Shown here piece by piece: positions 1 to 10,216 of a stretch of DNA of 64,000 nucleotides. The notes below the pieces were generated by a model. The model searched no databases, was not told where the DNA came from, and saw only the letters and a program-made list of their open reading frames with translations. Every line of letters starts with the position of its first letter. The first letter of the stretch is position 1. A program made the translations under genes and the position numbers. Source of the stretch: Lindgomyces ingoldianus (Eukaryota; Ascomycota; Dothideomycetes; Pleosporales; Lindgomycetaceae); the NCBI RefSeq assembly GCF_010093535.1, contig NW_022985165.1, forward strand, positions 554,725 through 618,724, given 5' to 3'.

Positions 1-589
1 AAGATTTTTATTAATTTATATTAATAGCTAGATATTTAGAAAACTTAGTACATAGACATCTTTCTAGATATCCTAAAAAGTTAGGTAAATATGTACTATA
101 TGCACAACATAGGCCCTAGACATAACTAGAAGCATTTATATAACACCTTAAGCAGTTACTTTAACACTAATGTAAACTATAGCTAGTACTAGATAGACTA
201 GATAATAATAACTTTTACATAATGCTAATAAAAAAACTTTAATAAAAGTTTATATAAAGTTTTTAAAACAATAATTAATAAGCTTACACTTATATAAAAA
301 GCACTAAAAATAAAATTTTAAAAAGATGTTTTACTACACACTACTATTATATAAGCCTGTTAAGGACAACTAGAACTAGAACATGCTATGTTTACTATTA
401 AGCCTTTATGTAAAGCTTTATTTAGTAACTTATAAGCATTACTCTAAGTTACTATAGACTAAAGGGTAAACTAATACCTCTAGAAACTGCCTAATGCATA
501 CTACACAGACTACTAATACAACTTTGCATAATAAAAAGGAAGCCTCCCTCTGTGTAAAAAAGAATAATGTAAAAGATCTTTATCTAGGT

Positions 590-1265
590 TTAGGCTATAA
601 TCTAGAGATAACTGTACGCAGACAAAGAAGTGCTTTATCTGCTATAAGAAAAAATGTTAGTTATTAAACTACTCTTATAATAACTATACACAAGCAAAGA
701 ACTAGTATGTTGCCTTATATAAAAATTTTTATAATAAGACCTTATTATATAAAGCTATTACTTTATACATCTAAGACTTTAAAAGTTACTCTAAGAAAAA
801 AAATAATTTACATAATATAAAGAAAATAAAATAAAAAAGTAAGAATACTAAAAAAGCTATTAACTACCTTACCTCTGCTACTTATTTACACTATGTAATA
901 GAAAAGGACATCTACAGCATTAAACTTAAGAAATATGCTAAGCAGTTTATCCTTAACAACTAATACTATATAGTATACTAAGGCAAACTATAAGACATAG
1001 GCGCAGTAAAAATCTCTACTATTAGCAAGTTCTAACTTAAGGCGTACATATAAAAGAAGTTATGTATAAAAATTAATTAGATACCTAGCTAAACAGATAT
1101 TAGCTTTAAAGGCTAGACACTAAAAAGATTAATTAGTACTATATAAATCTAGAACTTAATTAGTCTAGTTATATACTATATTCTAGAGACTTTAACACTA
1201 TTTCTGCTATTACTAGCAGATGCTAACTAACTTAGGGCATACTTTAACAACATTTTAAATGTTAT
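590..1265 (+). pseudogene. Copia-X gag zinc knuckle and aspartic protease remnant
   Basis: From about 628 the frame reads KCFICYKKKC then a stop and LLNYSYNNYTQAKN. This matches the zinc knuckle of fungal Copia elements (usual form CFVCGKEGCWSTNH) with the final His changed. At 993-1019 a frame reads DIGAVKIST, the mutated form of the D-T/S-G-A active site of the retroviral-type protease. Near 1230 LTRAYFNNILNV resembles the usual run-on toward the pre-integrase region. In-frame stops are consistent with C-to-T and G-to-A changes. The frame breaks off where the pogo element inserts at 1270 and resumes after 3137. Assignment rests on motif order and is moderately strong. Confidence 0.6.
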
Positions 1266-1269
1266 TATA

Positions 1270-3135
1270 ACGTACTTCATAGGCGAGTCGCTCACACACC
1301 CGAGTCGCTTACTTTTGCCAAGACCCCACCCTAACAAACTCTATTATAGCCTATAACAACCCGCTCTAGCACTATATAGTACAGTACAGCCTAGAATATT
1401 ATTTAGATACTACTTCTGCTTCTTGCTTACACATTTACGTGTTATGCCTAGTCTAATTGCACTGTCTGCAGCGCCTTTAGGATAGCTTACTTACTTTAGC
1501 TTGCACCTGCTTCTTCGCCTTTTTCCTGTTACTGCGCGCCCTAAACTCCTTTAGAGCTGTTAAGCGTAGGCCTTTCTAAATTATTAAAGTCTCTTCTGCC
1601 TTAATCTACTTTCTTTTATGTAATTTATGTTGCGTAGCAGCCTTATTAGCTGCTTAAAGCTTAGTAATTTCTTGTTACACTAACACTAGCTTATGTGTAA
1701 TTATTACTACCCTCTTTAAAACCTTTTTAAACATCTTAACTATAAAAGTTAGTAAACTATTTATATGCTTCTAAATTTTTATCTTTATAAGCATTAATTA
1801 TAACCTAAGTTTTAAAGTATTACTTAGGGTTTACAACTGCTAGGGCTTATTATATATAAGTAGTAGTAGTAATAAAGTGCGCAACTTTACATTAAGGCCT
1901 ATTATAACCTGTTATAGGTTAAAAGAAACTAATCTAGCGCCTTAAAACCCTCTTTAGATATTACTAAAAGTAATTACAGCATTATAGGCTGCTTTAAAGC
2001 ATAGTAAGAACTTTATTTTTATAATATAAGTAATCTAGTTACACATAAGGTTTTTAGCTTAGCGCTTATACACCTTCTTTAAAGGAGTAAAACAACCTAC
2101 ATTAAGTAGCTATAAAAGGTGTAATAAGTAAAAAAGTATATAAATAGTAATAATCTTATTATTCTTATAGTATTACTAAAAATAAAGTAAGTTATAGCTC
2201 TTATAGCTGTTAATAACTAGCAGATAGTAGCTGCTAATAGTACACTTTTTTATATGCGCGTTAAAGTGCTTTAACTAGTCTAGACTAAGCTAATTAGTAG
2301 TCTAGCTACACTTAGAGATTATAATAACCTAATTTTAGAGTAAATTTTCCTCCTTATACTAGTTTAAAAAGTAGTTGCTACCTTAGAAGATAATAAAAAG
2401 CAGAATAGCCTACCCTTTAGCATTAATGCTCTAGATAGCTGTTGTCTACTCCTAGTTACCTAGCTAGACTGCTTTTAGCTGTCCTTGTCTCTCTAAACCT
2501 ATAATAACTGCTCTAGTAGATATCTAGCCTATTATAAACCCTGTCTTATTAAAGTTGTACATGTTGTTATCTTAGATGCTATACTTAGCTTTAATATTCT
2601 CTATAAGGTTAAACTAGCCTTAAATTACTATAAAATTCTTATAAAAAGCTCTTTTATAGTTGTACTTACACTTAAACTTTACTTTAAGCTTTAGGTAACA
2701 CTTAATAAACATATTAAGCTAGTTTATGCTAACATAGCCTATATTATACTTAGCGCGTAAAGAATTAGCTATATTAGCTATAGCTGCTAGCTAGGGGGGA
2801 AATTCTTGCGCATCTAGCTTAAGTATGTGCTAAATAATTACCTACTTTTTATTATTATCTAGCTTCTGTAAGTTAGCTATACAATTAGCTTAGAAAGGTT
2901 GTCTAGCGCGTTAGTTACTTATTATCTTTTAAGGGACCCTATAAATAGCTGCAGCGCGTTAGTTAGAAAGTGTTACATTTTATTTAAGAGCCTAAAGTGT
3001 AAGCTGCATCTAACATTTCTTTAACACATTTAAGTAGTGTTGTTAGAAATGCATTAGTGTAGGAAGAGTAGTGTGGTGGGGTCTTAGCAAAAGTAAGCAA
3101 CTCAGGTGTGTAAGCGACTTGCCTATAAAGTACGT
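1270..3135 (-). mobile_element. Full-length Fot1/pogo DNA transposon (pogo 1), RIP-inactivated
   Basis: The element is 1,866 bp, flanked by TA on each side (1268-1269 and 3136-3137). It has inverted ends beginning ACGTACTTCATAGGCGAG and ending in the complement; similarity of the ends runs about 75 bp. The transposase reads on the minus strand: the DDE segment complementary to 2060-2330 corresponds to WLKHFN...CMPPHSSHLLQPLD of pogo-type enzymes, with RIP stops. Its far end (complement of 1,400-1,480) carries the CCHC knuckle region seen better in pogo 3. It sits inside Copia-X and so is younger than it. Parts near the left TIR keep CpG sites and are less mutated. Confidence 0.88.
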
Positions 3136-3137
3136 TA

Positions 3138-3893
3138 CATAAAAACAAAACTACTATACTTATTATATAAAAATAAAGACACTTTTTGTTTAATATTAGT
3201 AAAGAAAAATCTATGTCTTTCTTTACTAAATTAAAACTCTACTGCCTCTACTACTAATTTAGACACCCCTGCATAAAGAGACTCTAGAAGATGCTAACTA
3301 GCGCTAGCTATAATGTTAATACTGCAGTACTAGAAGAGATTAAGAAGTTTTACTACTTTTGCTAATTATATAACTAGGCCCTACAAAGATTTAAGTTTAT
3401 AATTAAAGATAACACTTACTTTAACTATAAAGTTATTATTAACATTATATAAATTAATAATAAAAATGTTCTATATGTTATTAATATAGACACATTATTT
3501 TAGGCTGCTATATTCCTAAAATCTATGTCTGCACAAGATACCTAGGATGTACTATGCAAATGCTAGATTAACACCTATTAAGAACCTCTAGACTATATTA
3601 TGCATAACTCTAGTATAAACTTTGCTTTAAAGAATTTTTAAGCTTATGCAAAGATTATAAAAGCTACATGTAGGTAAATGCCTATAGAAGCATATTAGGC
3701 AGTTAGAAAGGTTAAGCGCGCGCACATACCTCTCTAATAAGTGTTTAACATCCTAAAGACTAAGCTAGGTAACTATACAGATAATAAGGCTATCCTACAG
3801 ATAGCAGTTAAGGCTCTAAACAACATAGCTAGCCTACACAGTCTAGTACCTACACTGCTAGTCTTTAAAGCATACCTAAGAATTAACCTAGAC
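3138..3893 (+). pseudogene. Copia-X integrase core remnant
   Basis: Between about 3290 and 3890 one frame reads through stops as a fungal Copia integrase. Visible pieces are SYNVNTAVLEEIKKFYYFC, FKFIIKDNTYFNYKVIINII, SAQDTWDVLCKCW, DYIMHNSSINFALKNF, the ALLVERxHxPLR-type block mutated to VRKVKRAHIPL, and LHSLVPTLLVFKAYLRINLD. These fit the central integrase core, with the second catalytic Asp region (usually HDxGTNF) changed to HNSSINF. The frame is cut at 3894 by the hAT-like element and continues at 5283 with the integrase tail. Not functional. Confidence 0.7.
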
Positions 3894-3907
3894 TAGGGTT
3901 GCTGTTT

Positions 3908-4235
3908 ACTATAGTAATAGTAATTACTATTACTATAGTAATTACTATGCAACCTTTTAGCTCTAGTAATAGTAATTACTATTACTAAGTAGGTATAGTA
4001 ATAGTAATTACTATTACTAGGTGTGTATAGTAATAGTAATTACTATTACTAGGTAGGTATAGTAATAGTAATAGTAATTACTATTACTATAGTAATTACT
4101 ATGCAACCTTTTAGCTCTAGTAATAGTAATTACTATTACTAGGTAGGTATAGTAATAGTAATTACTATTACTAGGTAGGTATAGTAATAGTAATTACTAT
4201 TACTATTACTATAGTAATTACTATAGTAATCTAGT
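3908..4235. repeat. Array of palindromic TAGTAATAGTAATTACTA units at the hAT end
   Basis: About eight near-identical self-complementary units (TAGTAATAGTAATTACTA plus TTACTA) are separated by 8-bp spacers GGTAGGTA or GGTGTGTA. Shorter AGTAATTACT palindromes are mixed in. Similar but fewer units lie near the other end (5200-5262) and in the second copy (15,650-15,790 and 16,780-16,900). Subterminal repeats are where hAT transposases bind, so a binding-site role is plausible but not shown. Confidence 0.8.
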
Positions 4236-4339
4236 AATTACTATTTACTAAAAATAGTATAAAAGTATAACATAAGTCTTAATAGCTATATTTAAAATTT
4301 ATAGCACTTTTAACTTTATTTTTCTTATTTTACTTAGAC

Positions 4340-4625
4340 TACTATATTTAGATAAACTTAGTAAACTAAGTAAAATAATTTAACTAAATAAACTAATCTA
4401 ACTAAATAATTTAAATAATCTAAATAAAGAAAATAACTTAAGCAAACTAAGTAACTTAAATAAACTAAGTAACTTAAATAACTTAAATAAACTAAATAAT
4501 TTAAATAAACTAAATAACTTAAATATAAAAAATAACTAAAGTAAAAGAAATAACTAAAATAAAGGAAATAACTAAATAAATTATATAACTAAAATAAACT
4601 AAATAAATAAAATAAACTAAATAGT
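4340..4625. repeat. Imperfect tandem AACTTAAAT/AAACTAAAT units in hAT copy 1
   Basis: The stretch is built from 9-10 bp units such as AACTTAAATA and AAACTAAGTA in irregular order. The same array, reverse-complemented, is present at about 16,370-16,600 in copy 2. No coding content is visible. Confidence 0.75.
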
Positions 4626-5282
4626 TTTTATTTATAGCTTTACTATATATAACTACAAGTAGTACTATTATTACTAGAGACGCTAGTAGTACTTTTATTT
4701 TCTAACTCTTTTAACTCTTCTTTATCTTCTAGATTTATTATTTGTTTTTGTTTTTCTTTAGAACTACTAGGTAAAGTATAATTATAAAAAAGTTGCTTTT
4801 TACTATAAGAATAGAAATAGCAATTATAAAAATATCTACTTACTAAATATAGTATAAAATATATATCTTTTTAACATTAATTTTTTCACTAAAACTAAAA
4901 CTATAATATAATATAAATAAAGTTAGTAATATTAATAAGTAGAATAACTTTAGTAAAGTAAATATATATGTTAAGTAGTATTATATAGCGTTATTATATA
5001 TTATTATTATATATATTATAGTTGTTTAAATTATAGTAATTACTTGTTAATTTTTTTTTAGCTTATATAGTTTTTTTTAAATAAAAAAGCTTTATATATT
5101 ACTAGAGACATAAGAATTATTATATACTATTATAATAATTATTACTTTTACTACTTAAAATCTTTTTCTATAAAATATCTATTTATAGAAATAGTAATTA
5201 CTATAGCAATTACTAGGCGCTTCTAGTAATAGTAATTACTAAGTAATTACTATTACTAAAAAGTGGCAACTCTAACCTAGAC

Positions 5283-7460
5283 TCTTTACTATTACTAGAC
5301 ATTATTATACAAGCAAGCGCTATATAAAAAGTAATAAAGATACTTTAAAAAAACTATGTAAAAGTAAACATTAATTATGTAATTAACACTTATAATAGCT
5401 CTATAACATATAAAGTTCTTAACCTCCCCCTTAGCTTAAAGATTATAGCATAAAAAAAGAAAAAAGGCTAAACTAGCCTATATAAAATTAAGAGCATTAA
5501 AGGAAAAAACATTATTATTAAAAAAAAAATAGCCTACTAAAGCTTTAATATACATAGGTTAAACTATACTATAAAAAAAGAAGAAAGACAACTTACCTAT
5601 AATAGACAACTTAGATAAACTAATCTTTATATAAAAAAATCCTCTAAAGAAAAGGAAAAAAAAACAGCCTTATAAAAATGTTATAAAGGTAGAACTAAAG
5701 CCTACTACAGACTAAGCCCCTTAGAATAGTAATGCTGCACTAGTGCAAAGAGAAGATATAAATACTAGAAAAAGTAAAAAGTAAAGGAAACTTACATAAA
5801 GTCTAGACTAGGTATTTCTAACCTAGAAAAAGAAAGATAATTAGGCCTTATTTATTAAGCTTTATATAGACAGTGTAATTACTACACCTAAAAAACTATT
5901 TAAAAAATTAGACTATATAGAAATAGACACTTTAATTACTAACAGCACTTTTAAGGTTATAGTGTATAACTTAATAAAGCATAAAGGTTAGATTTTTAAC
6001 CTCTGCTTTATATAAAAAGTAAAAGGTAAAACAACTTAACTATATAAGAAATCCTGCCTAGTGTTTACTAGCTACTTAAAAAAAAAAAAAAGAAATTCTT
6101 ACCTAGTTACTAACTATTTAGAGAATAAGCTAAAGACTACTTTTAGCTATAAGAGTAAGCCTAAAAGCTATATATAGAATACATTTTAAACTATGTAATA
6201 TTACATAAGCATACATCTAATTAATAGATAAGCTTATGCGCACGCTATATATAAAGCTACTAAAGAAAATGCGCTAAAGCTTTCTACTAAATATAATACT
6301 CTAAGTTGTATAACTCTTATATAGAGCTACTAAATTAGAACTATATTAGTTTAAGACATACTATAACTACTATAAAAAAAAGCTGTGCATGCACATTTTT
6401 TTATATAACTTCTACCTTTTAATTACTAATAAAGGAGAGCACACTTCTAGTATTACTAGCTTATAAACAGATAACACTTTAAGCATTATAATAAAAAATT
6501 TTATATAAAAAAAAAACTATAAAAAGCAAAGTTTTATATAAAAAGTAAAACTATTTTAGTAAAAAAGCAACTTATTAAGTTTAATAGCAAAAAAATTAAA
6601 CTTACACATAACATAGTAGTTTTTACTTAAAAAAAATAAGTAAGCTACTTTTATATAATTAACTTAGAGAACAAGGATGCTGCATAATAATATATTAAGT
6701 AATGTATAAAAAGGGCATATATTACATTTATATGTTAACTAGAGGCAGCATTTAACTTATTTATTACTATATAAACTATAGACCTTTTGCATAATAATAT
6801 TAACACACTTAACGCATAAATCTAATAGTAGATAGATAATAGTAAGCGCAGTTTTACCTTCCTACTATTATAGCTTAATTATGTAAAGCTGTTTATTTTT
6901 ATAAATAAATTATTTACTAATAATAAAGACCTTAGCTTATAGCTAAGATTCTTAATTATATTAAGTAATAAAGACTATATAAAGTAAAGTAACTGCTTTA
7001 AAATACTAGGCAATATTATACACTAAAATTTTACTAAGTGTAAAAGAGTAACTAAGAGTGTCTTTACTAGTAAACTATATAAAATAGTTAAAAAGTTTAA
7101 TAATATAATTACTTTTAGTATAACTTTATAGTAAATTATATAAACACTTAAACTACTACTAATCTTAGTAGTAATCTACATAAATTTAAGGTCTTTATAT
7201 AATTACCTTATTAAGCTAGGCACTACTAGTAAAAAGTAACTTATAATTAACATTATGTTACTTTATAAATTATATAAAAAGAGAGAAATTACTAAGATTA
7301 AGTAAATTAATAGTAAAAATAACCTAGTAGATGCATGTATAAAAAAAACACTAAACTAGGCTTTTTAATTATTAGTTCTAACTAACTACCTCTCTATCTA
7401 GATAGAAGCATCTGTAGACTAGCTAGATCTTATGCGCAAAGATGCTTTAGACTAACTAGA
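5283..7460 (+). pseudogene. Copia-X integrase tail, reverse transcriptase and RNase H remnant
   Basis: Directly after the hAT-like element the integrase tail resumes (VNDALNTRN-type block near 5370, then LNLPLSLK and WREKKGWTGPYK in RIP-altered form). Basic and Ser/Thr-rich linker sequence follows to about 5940. Reverse transcriptase blocks start near 5970 with a form of the GxSRFV...K motif and a YEKSCLVF block. The RNase H end is clear at 7240-7440: LIINIMLLYKLYKKREI then KINSKNNLVDAC, the altered form of EIxWINGxDNPADA, followed by the VSTN and VEASVD blocks that close fungal Copia polyproteins. Dozens of in-frame stops are present. Confidence 0.65.
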
Positions 7461-7754
7461 CTAATAATGCCTTTATATAAAGCCTATTTTTTTTTATTTA
7501 TTTTTTTTATATTATACGCACTTATCCTTCTTATTATAAAGATCTGTCACTGTTAGCACTATATAAAAAGAGAAAAGAGCTAGGGGATTATATAGTAAGG
7601 CTTAGAAAGTAAAGAATAAAAAAAAAAAAGCTATTTACATAGCATAACTAGCCTATTCTAACACACAGCATTACTAAGGTAAGTTCTAATAAATAGGGTA
7701 AAGTAAAGGCAGAACATAATTAGATAGACCTACATAGATAAAAGGGAGGTAACA

Positions 7755-8076
7755 TGTATAAAAGGTAACTTTTTAGATAAAAAGAAAAGTTGCTAGTGTC
7801 TATACACAGCAGCAGTGTTGCAGCCTAGATATAAATAATTGCACATAAGCAGAATTATATATCTATGTTACATAATACTTATGTGTGAACCTCTGTGTGT
7901 AAACATCTAGATATCCCCTTTTTCCTCTGTACAGAGGAAAAACAAGAGTAATAAAACTAGAAATATGTTGCCCTTACCTTACCTACCTTATACGCTGTGC
8001 ACACTGTACACCACTCTTACTCTTGCTACTTAAGTGCTTATACCATAAGCAGCTAGCTGTCAGAGCCCATTCAACA
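7755..8076 (+). repeat. Copia-X 3' LTR with polypurine tract
   Basis: A purine-rich tract, AAAAGGGAGGTAACA, ends immediately before TGTATAAAAGGT at 7755, as expected for a polypurine tract abutting an LTR. The LTR ends TTCAACA at 8076, giving the usual TG...CA termini and about 322 bp. The next bases (8077 on) align with internal sequence of the pogo copy at 24,240, so 8076 is the element boundary. The 5' partner LTR and the left target-site copy lie upstream of the window. The LTR start is inferred from the tract, not from comparison with a second LTR. Confidence 0.65.
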
Positions 8077-8976
8077 CTAAATAATAATAAAGAGTAAGTA
8101 ATTATTTAGAACATACTTAAGCTAAATGCGTAAGGATTTCCCCTCTAGCTAGTAGCTATAGCTAATATAGCTAATTTTTTACACACTAAGTGTAATATAA
8201 GCTATGTTAGCATAAACTAGCTTAATATATTTATTAAGTGTTACTTAAAGCTTAAAGTAAAGTTTAAGTGTAAGTATAACTATAAAAAAGCTTTTTATAA
8301 AAATTCTATAGTAATTTAAAGCTAGTTTAACTTTATAAAGAATATTAAAGCTAAGTATAGCATCTAAAATAATAACATGTACAACTTTAATAAAATAAGG
8401 TTTATAATAGGCTAGATATCTACTAAAGCAGTTATTATAAGTTTAGAGAGACAAGGACAGCTAAAAGCAGTCTAGCTAGGTAACTAGAAGTAGACAATAG
8501 CTATCTAGAGCATTAATGCTAAAAAGTAGGCTATTTTACTTTTTATTATTTTTTAAAGTAGTAACTACTTTTTAAACTAGTATAAAAAAAATCTACTTTA
8601 GAATTAAGTTATTATAATCTTTAAGTATAGCTAGACTACTAATTAGCTTAGTCTAGACTAGTTAAAGCACTTTAATGTGCATATAAAAAAGTGTACTGTT
8701 AGCAGCTACTATCTACTAGTTATTAACAGCTATAAAAGCTATAACTTACTTTATTTTTAGTAATACTATAAAGATAATAAGATTATTACTATTTATATAC
8801 TTTTTTACTTATTACACTTTTTATAGCTACTTAATATAGGTTGTTTTACTTCTTTAAAAAAGGTGTATAAGCGCTAAGCTAAAAACTTTATATGTAACTA
8901 AATTACTTATATTATAAAAATAAAGTTTTTACTATGCTTTAAAGTAGCTTATAATGCTATAATTACTTTTAGTAAT

Positions 8977-9053
8977 TGTTGCGTTTGCTAAAAGGTCAAC
9001 CTCCCAGCTAGCACAGCAGAAGGATATATATAGACGGATAGCTGTACGCGACA
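8977..9053. repeat. TRIM-1 left LTR
   Basis: This is the 77-bp repeat TGTTGCG...CGCGACA. It matches the right copy at 9322-9398 apart from isolated transitions such as GCTAAA against GCCAAA and GACGGA against GACAGA. Confidence 0.85.
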
Positions 9054-9205
9054 CACCCCCCAGCTCAAACCGTAGAACAAGAGAGGTAAAACATAGTAAA
9101 ACAACCTTAACACACCCTTCCTCTTTAGCCCAAGCAACAGAACTTAGAGACAGATCTAGTAAGGTAGCCTCTGTAATAGACGCACTGCCTAAATGTTCTT
9201 TGCTA

Positions 9206-9303
9206 GGCGTAGGAATTAAACACGCAGTGCTCCAGGATAATGCAATCCTATTAGTGGAGCAGGGGTGCGCAAATTTTCAAGCGCTAACCATCTACACTAC
9301 GCC
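9206..9303 (-). other. tRNA-like pol III promoter motifs inside TRIM-1
   Basis: On the minus strand TAGTGTAGATGG (complement of 9288-9299) fits the pol III A-box consensus. GTTTAATTC (complement of 9213-9221) fits the B box with one C-to-T change. The 7-bp complementary pair GGCGTAG/CTACGCC brackets the segment. A full cloverleaf cannot be drawn: the T stem is poorly paired. The region may be a tRNA-derived remnant, as in SINEs, or chance. Confidence 0.35.
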
Positions 9304-9321
9304 GCAAACCAGGCTTATAAC

Positions 9322-9398
9322 TGTTGCGTTTGCCAAAAGGTCAACCTCCCAGCTAGCACAGCAGAAGGATATATATAGACAGATAGCTGTACGCGACA
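9322..9398. repeat. TRIM-1 right LTR
   Basis: This is the 77-bp partner of 8977-9053, followed at once by the GTAAT duplication. A 69-codon open frame at 9200-9409 runs across this LTR and is not a gene. Confidence 0.85.
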
Positions 9399-10216
9399 GT
9401 AATATCTAAAAAAGGTTTTAAAGTGCTAGATTAGTTTCTTTTAACTTATAATAAGTTATAATAAGCCTTAATGTAAAGTTACACACTTTACTACTACTAC
9501 TACTTATATATAACAAGCCCTAGTAGTTGTAAACCTTAAGTAATACTTTAGAACTTAAGTTATAATTAATGCTTCTAAAAATAAAAATTTAAAAGTATAT
9601 AAATAGTTTACTAACTTTTATAGTTAAAGTATTTAAAAAAGTCTTAAAAAAGGCAGTAATAATTATATATAAGCTAGTATTAGTATAATAGAAAATTACT
9701 AAGCTTTAAGTAGCTAATAAGGCTACTACATAACATAAATTACATAAAAAAAAGTAGATTAAAGTAGAAAAAACTTTAATAATTTAAAAAAGCTTATACT
9801 TAATAGCTCTAAAGAAGTTTAGAGCGCGCAGTAATAAAAAAAAGGTAAAAAAGCAGGTGTAAGCTAAAGTAGGTAAGCTATTCTAAAGGCACTACAGACA
9901 GTGTAATTAGACTAGGCATAACACATAAATATGTAAGCAAGAAGTAAAAGTAGTATCTAAATAATATTCTAGGCTGTACTGTACTATATAGTGCTAGAGC
10001 AGGTTGTTATAGGCTATAATAGAGTTTGTTAGAGTGGGGTCTTAGCAAAAGTAAGCGACTTAGGTGTGTAAGCAACTCGCCTGTAAAGTACGTTAATAAT
10101 ATAGAAAATTAGTAAAAAAAATTTATAATACTTTAAAAGCACTCTCTACATATAAGTAATTAAGATATAAGTATATTTATAACACTTAGTAAATAATTAA
10201 ATAGTAACATAGCTTA

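Larger units (their letters stand above)
3894..5274. mobile_element. Non-autonomous hAT-like element, copy 1
   Basis: The ends are TAGGGTTGC and GCAACTCTA, flanked by a perfect 8-bp duplication ACCTAGAC (3886-3893 and 5275-5282). A second copy at 15,632-16,911, in opposite orientation, has an un-mutated right end GGCAACCCTG. The original terminus was therefore CAGGGTTGCC, and the 5' T is a RIP product. CAGGG termini plus an 8-bp duplication are hallmarks of the hAT superfamily. The 1,381 bp hold no transposase-like frame. Instead both ends carry arrays of a TAGTAAT-type palindrome, and the middle carries A/T-rich imperfect tandem units. Mobilisation would have needed a transposase supplied elsewhere. 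Confidence 0.8.
1..8076 (+). mobile_element. Ty1/copia retrotransposon relic (Copia-X), 5' end outside window, twice interrupted
   Basis: One Copia element reads left to right in the order zinc knuckle, protease, integrase, reverse transcriptase, RNase H, polypurine tract and 3' LTR. It is broken by a pogo transposon (1270-3135) and a hAT-like element (3894-5274). Removing those rejoins the frames in the expected order: the protease side ends near 1265 and the integrase begins after 3137. The sequence following the LTR at 8077 is internal pogo sequence, so Copia-X landed inside a pogo element whose left end is beyond the window. Every frame carries many TAA/TAG stops of RIP type, so it cannot make protein. 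The order integrase before reverse transcriptase places it in Copia rather than Gypsy. Confidence 0.85.
8977..9398. mobile_element. Miniature LTR element (TRIM-1) with 77-bp direct terminal repeats
   Basis: Two 77-bp direct repeats (8977-9053 and 9322-9398) begin TGTTGCG and end CGCGACA, differing at only a few bases. The element is flanked by a perfect 5-bp duplication GTAAT (8972-8976 and 9399-9403). The empty site AGTAAT-ATCTAA is visible in pogo 3 near 25,153. TG...CA ends, direct repeats and a 5-bp duplication define an LTR-type insertion. The internal part is only 268 bp, so this is a terminal-repeat retrotransposon in miniature. I see no obvious primer-binding site or polypurine tract. 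Base composition is near normal, unlike the host pogo, which suggests a late insertion or escape from RIP. Confidence 0.85.
8077..10093 (+). mobile_element. Fot1/pogo transposon (pogo 2), left end beyond the window, carrying a TRIM
   Basis: This copy reads on the plus strand. From about 8590 to 8870 it shows the DDE half of the transposase (LKHFN, then the DSHESH-type block, then PPHSSHLLQPLD) with many stops. Its right inverted end finishes AAGTACGT at 10,093, followed by TA (10,094-10,095). The left 260 bp or so are missing here because Copia-X occupies that side; the junction is 8076/8077. A 422-bp miniature LTR element (8977-9398) interrupts it. The flank to the right is Copia relic matching position 46,035 onward, so pogo 2 inserted into that Copia at a TA. 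Confidence 0.85.

Noticed and set aside
3908..4235. CRISPR-like array of regular repeats
   Set aside because: Repeats are AT-rich palindromes with 8-bp near-identical spacers inside a hAT-like element; no cas genes, and the host is a eukaryote.
9206..9303. A functional tRNA gene on the minus strand
   Set aside because: A- and B-box motifs are present, but the T stem does not pair and no consistent cloverleaf can be drawn. Recorded only as a tRNA-like fragment.
9200..9409. 69-codon plus-strand open frame
   Set aside because: It starts in the interior of TRIM-1 and runs through its right LTR into the host pogo; no protein family is visible.
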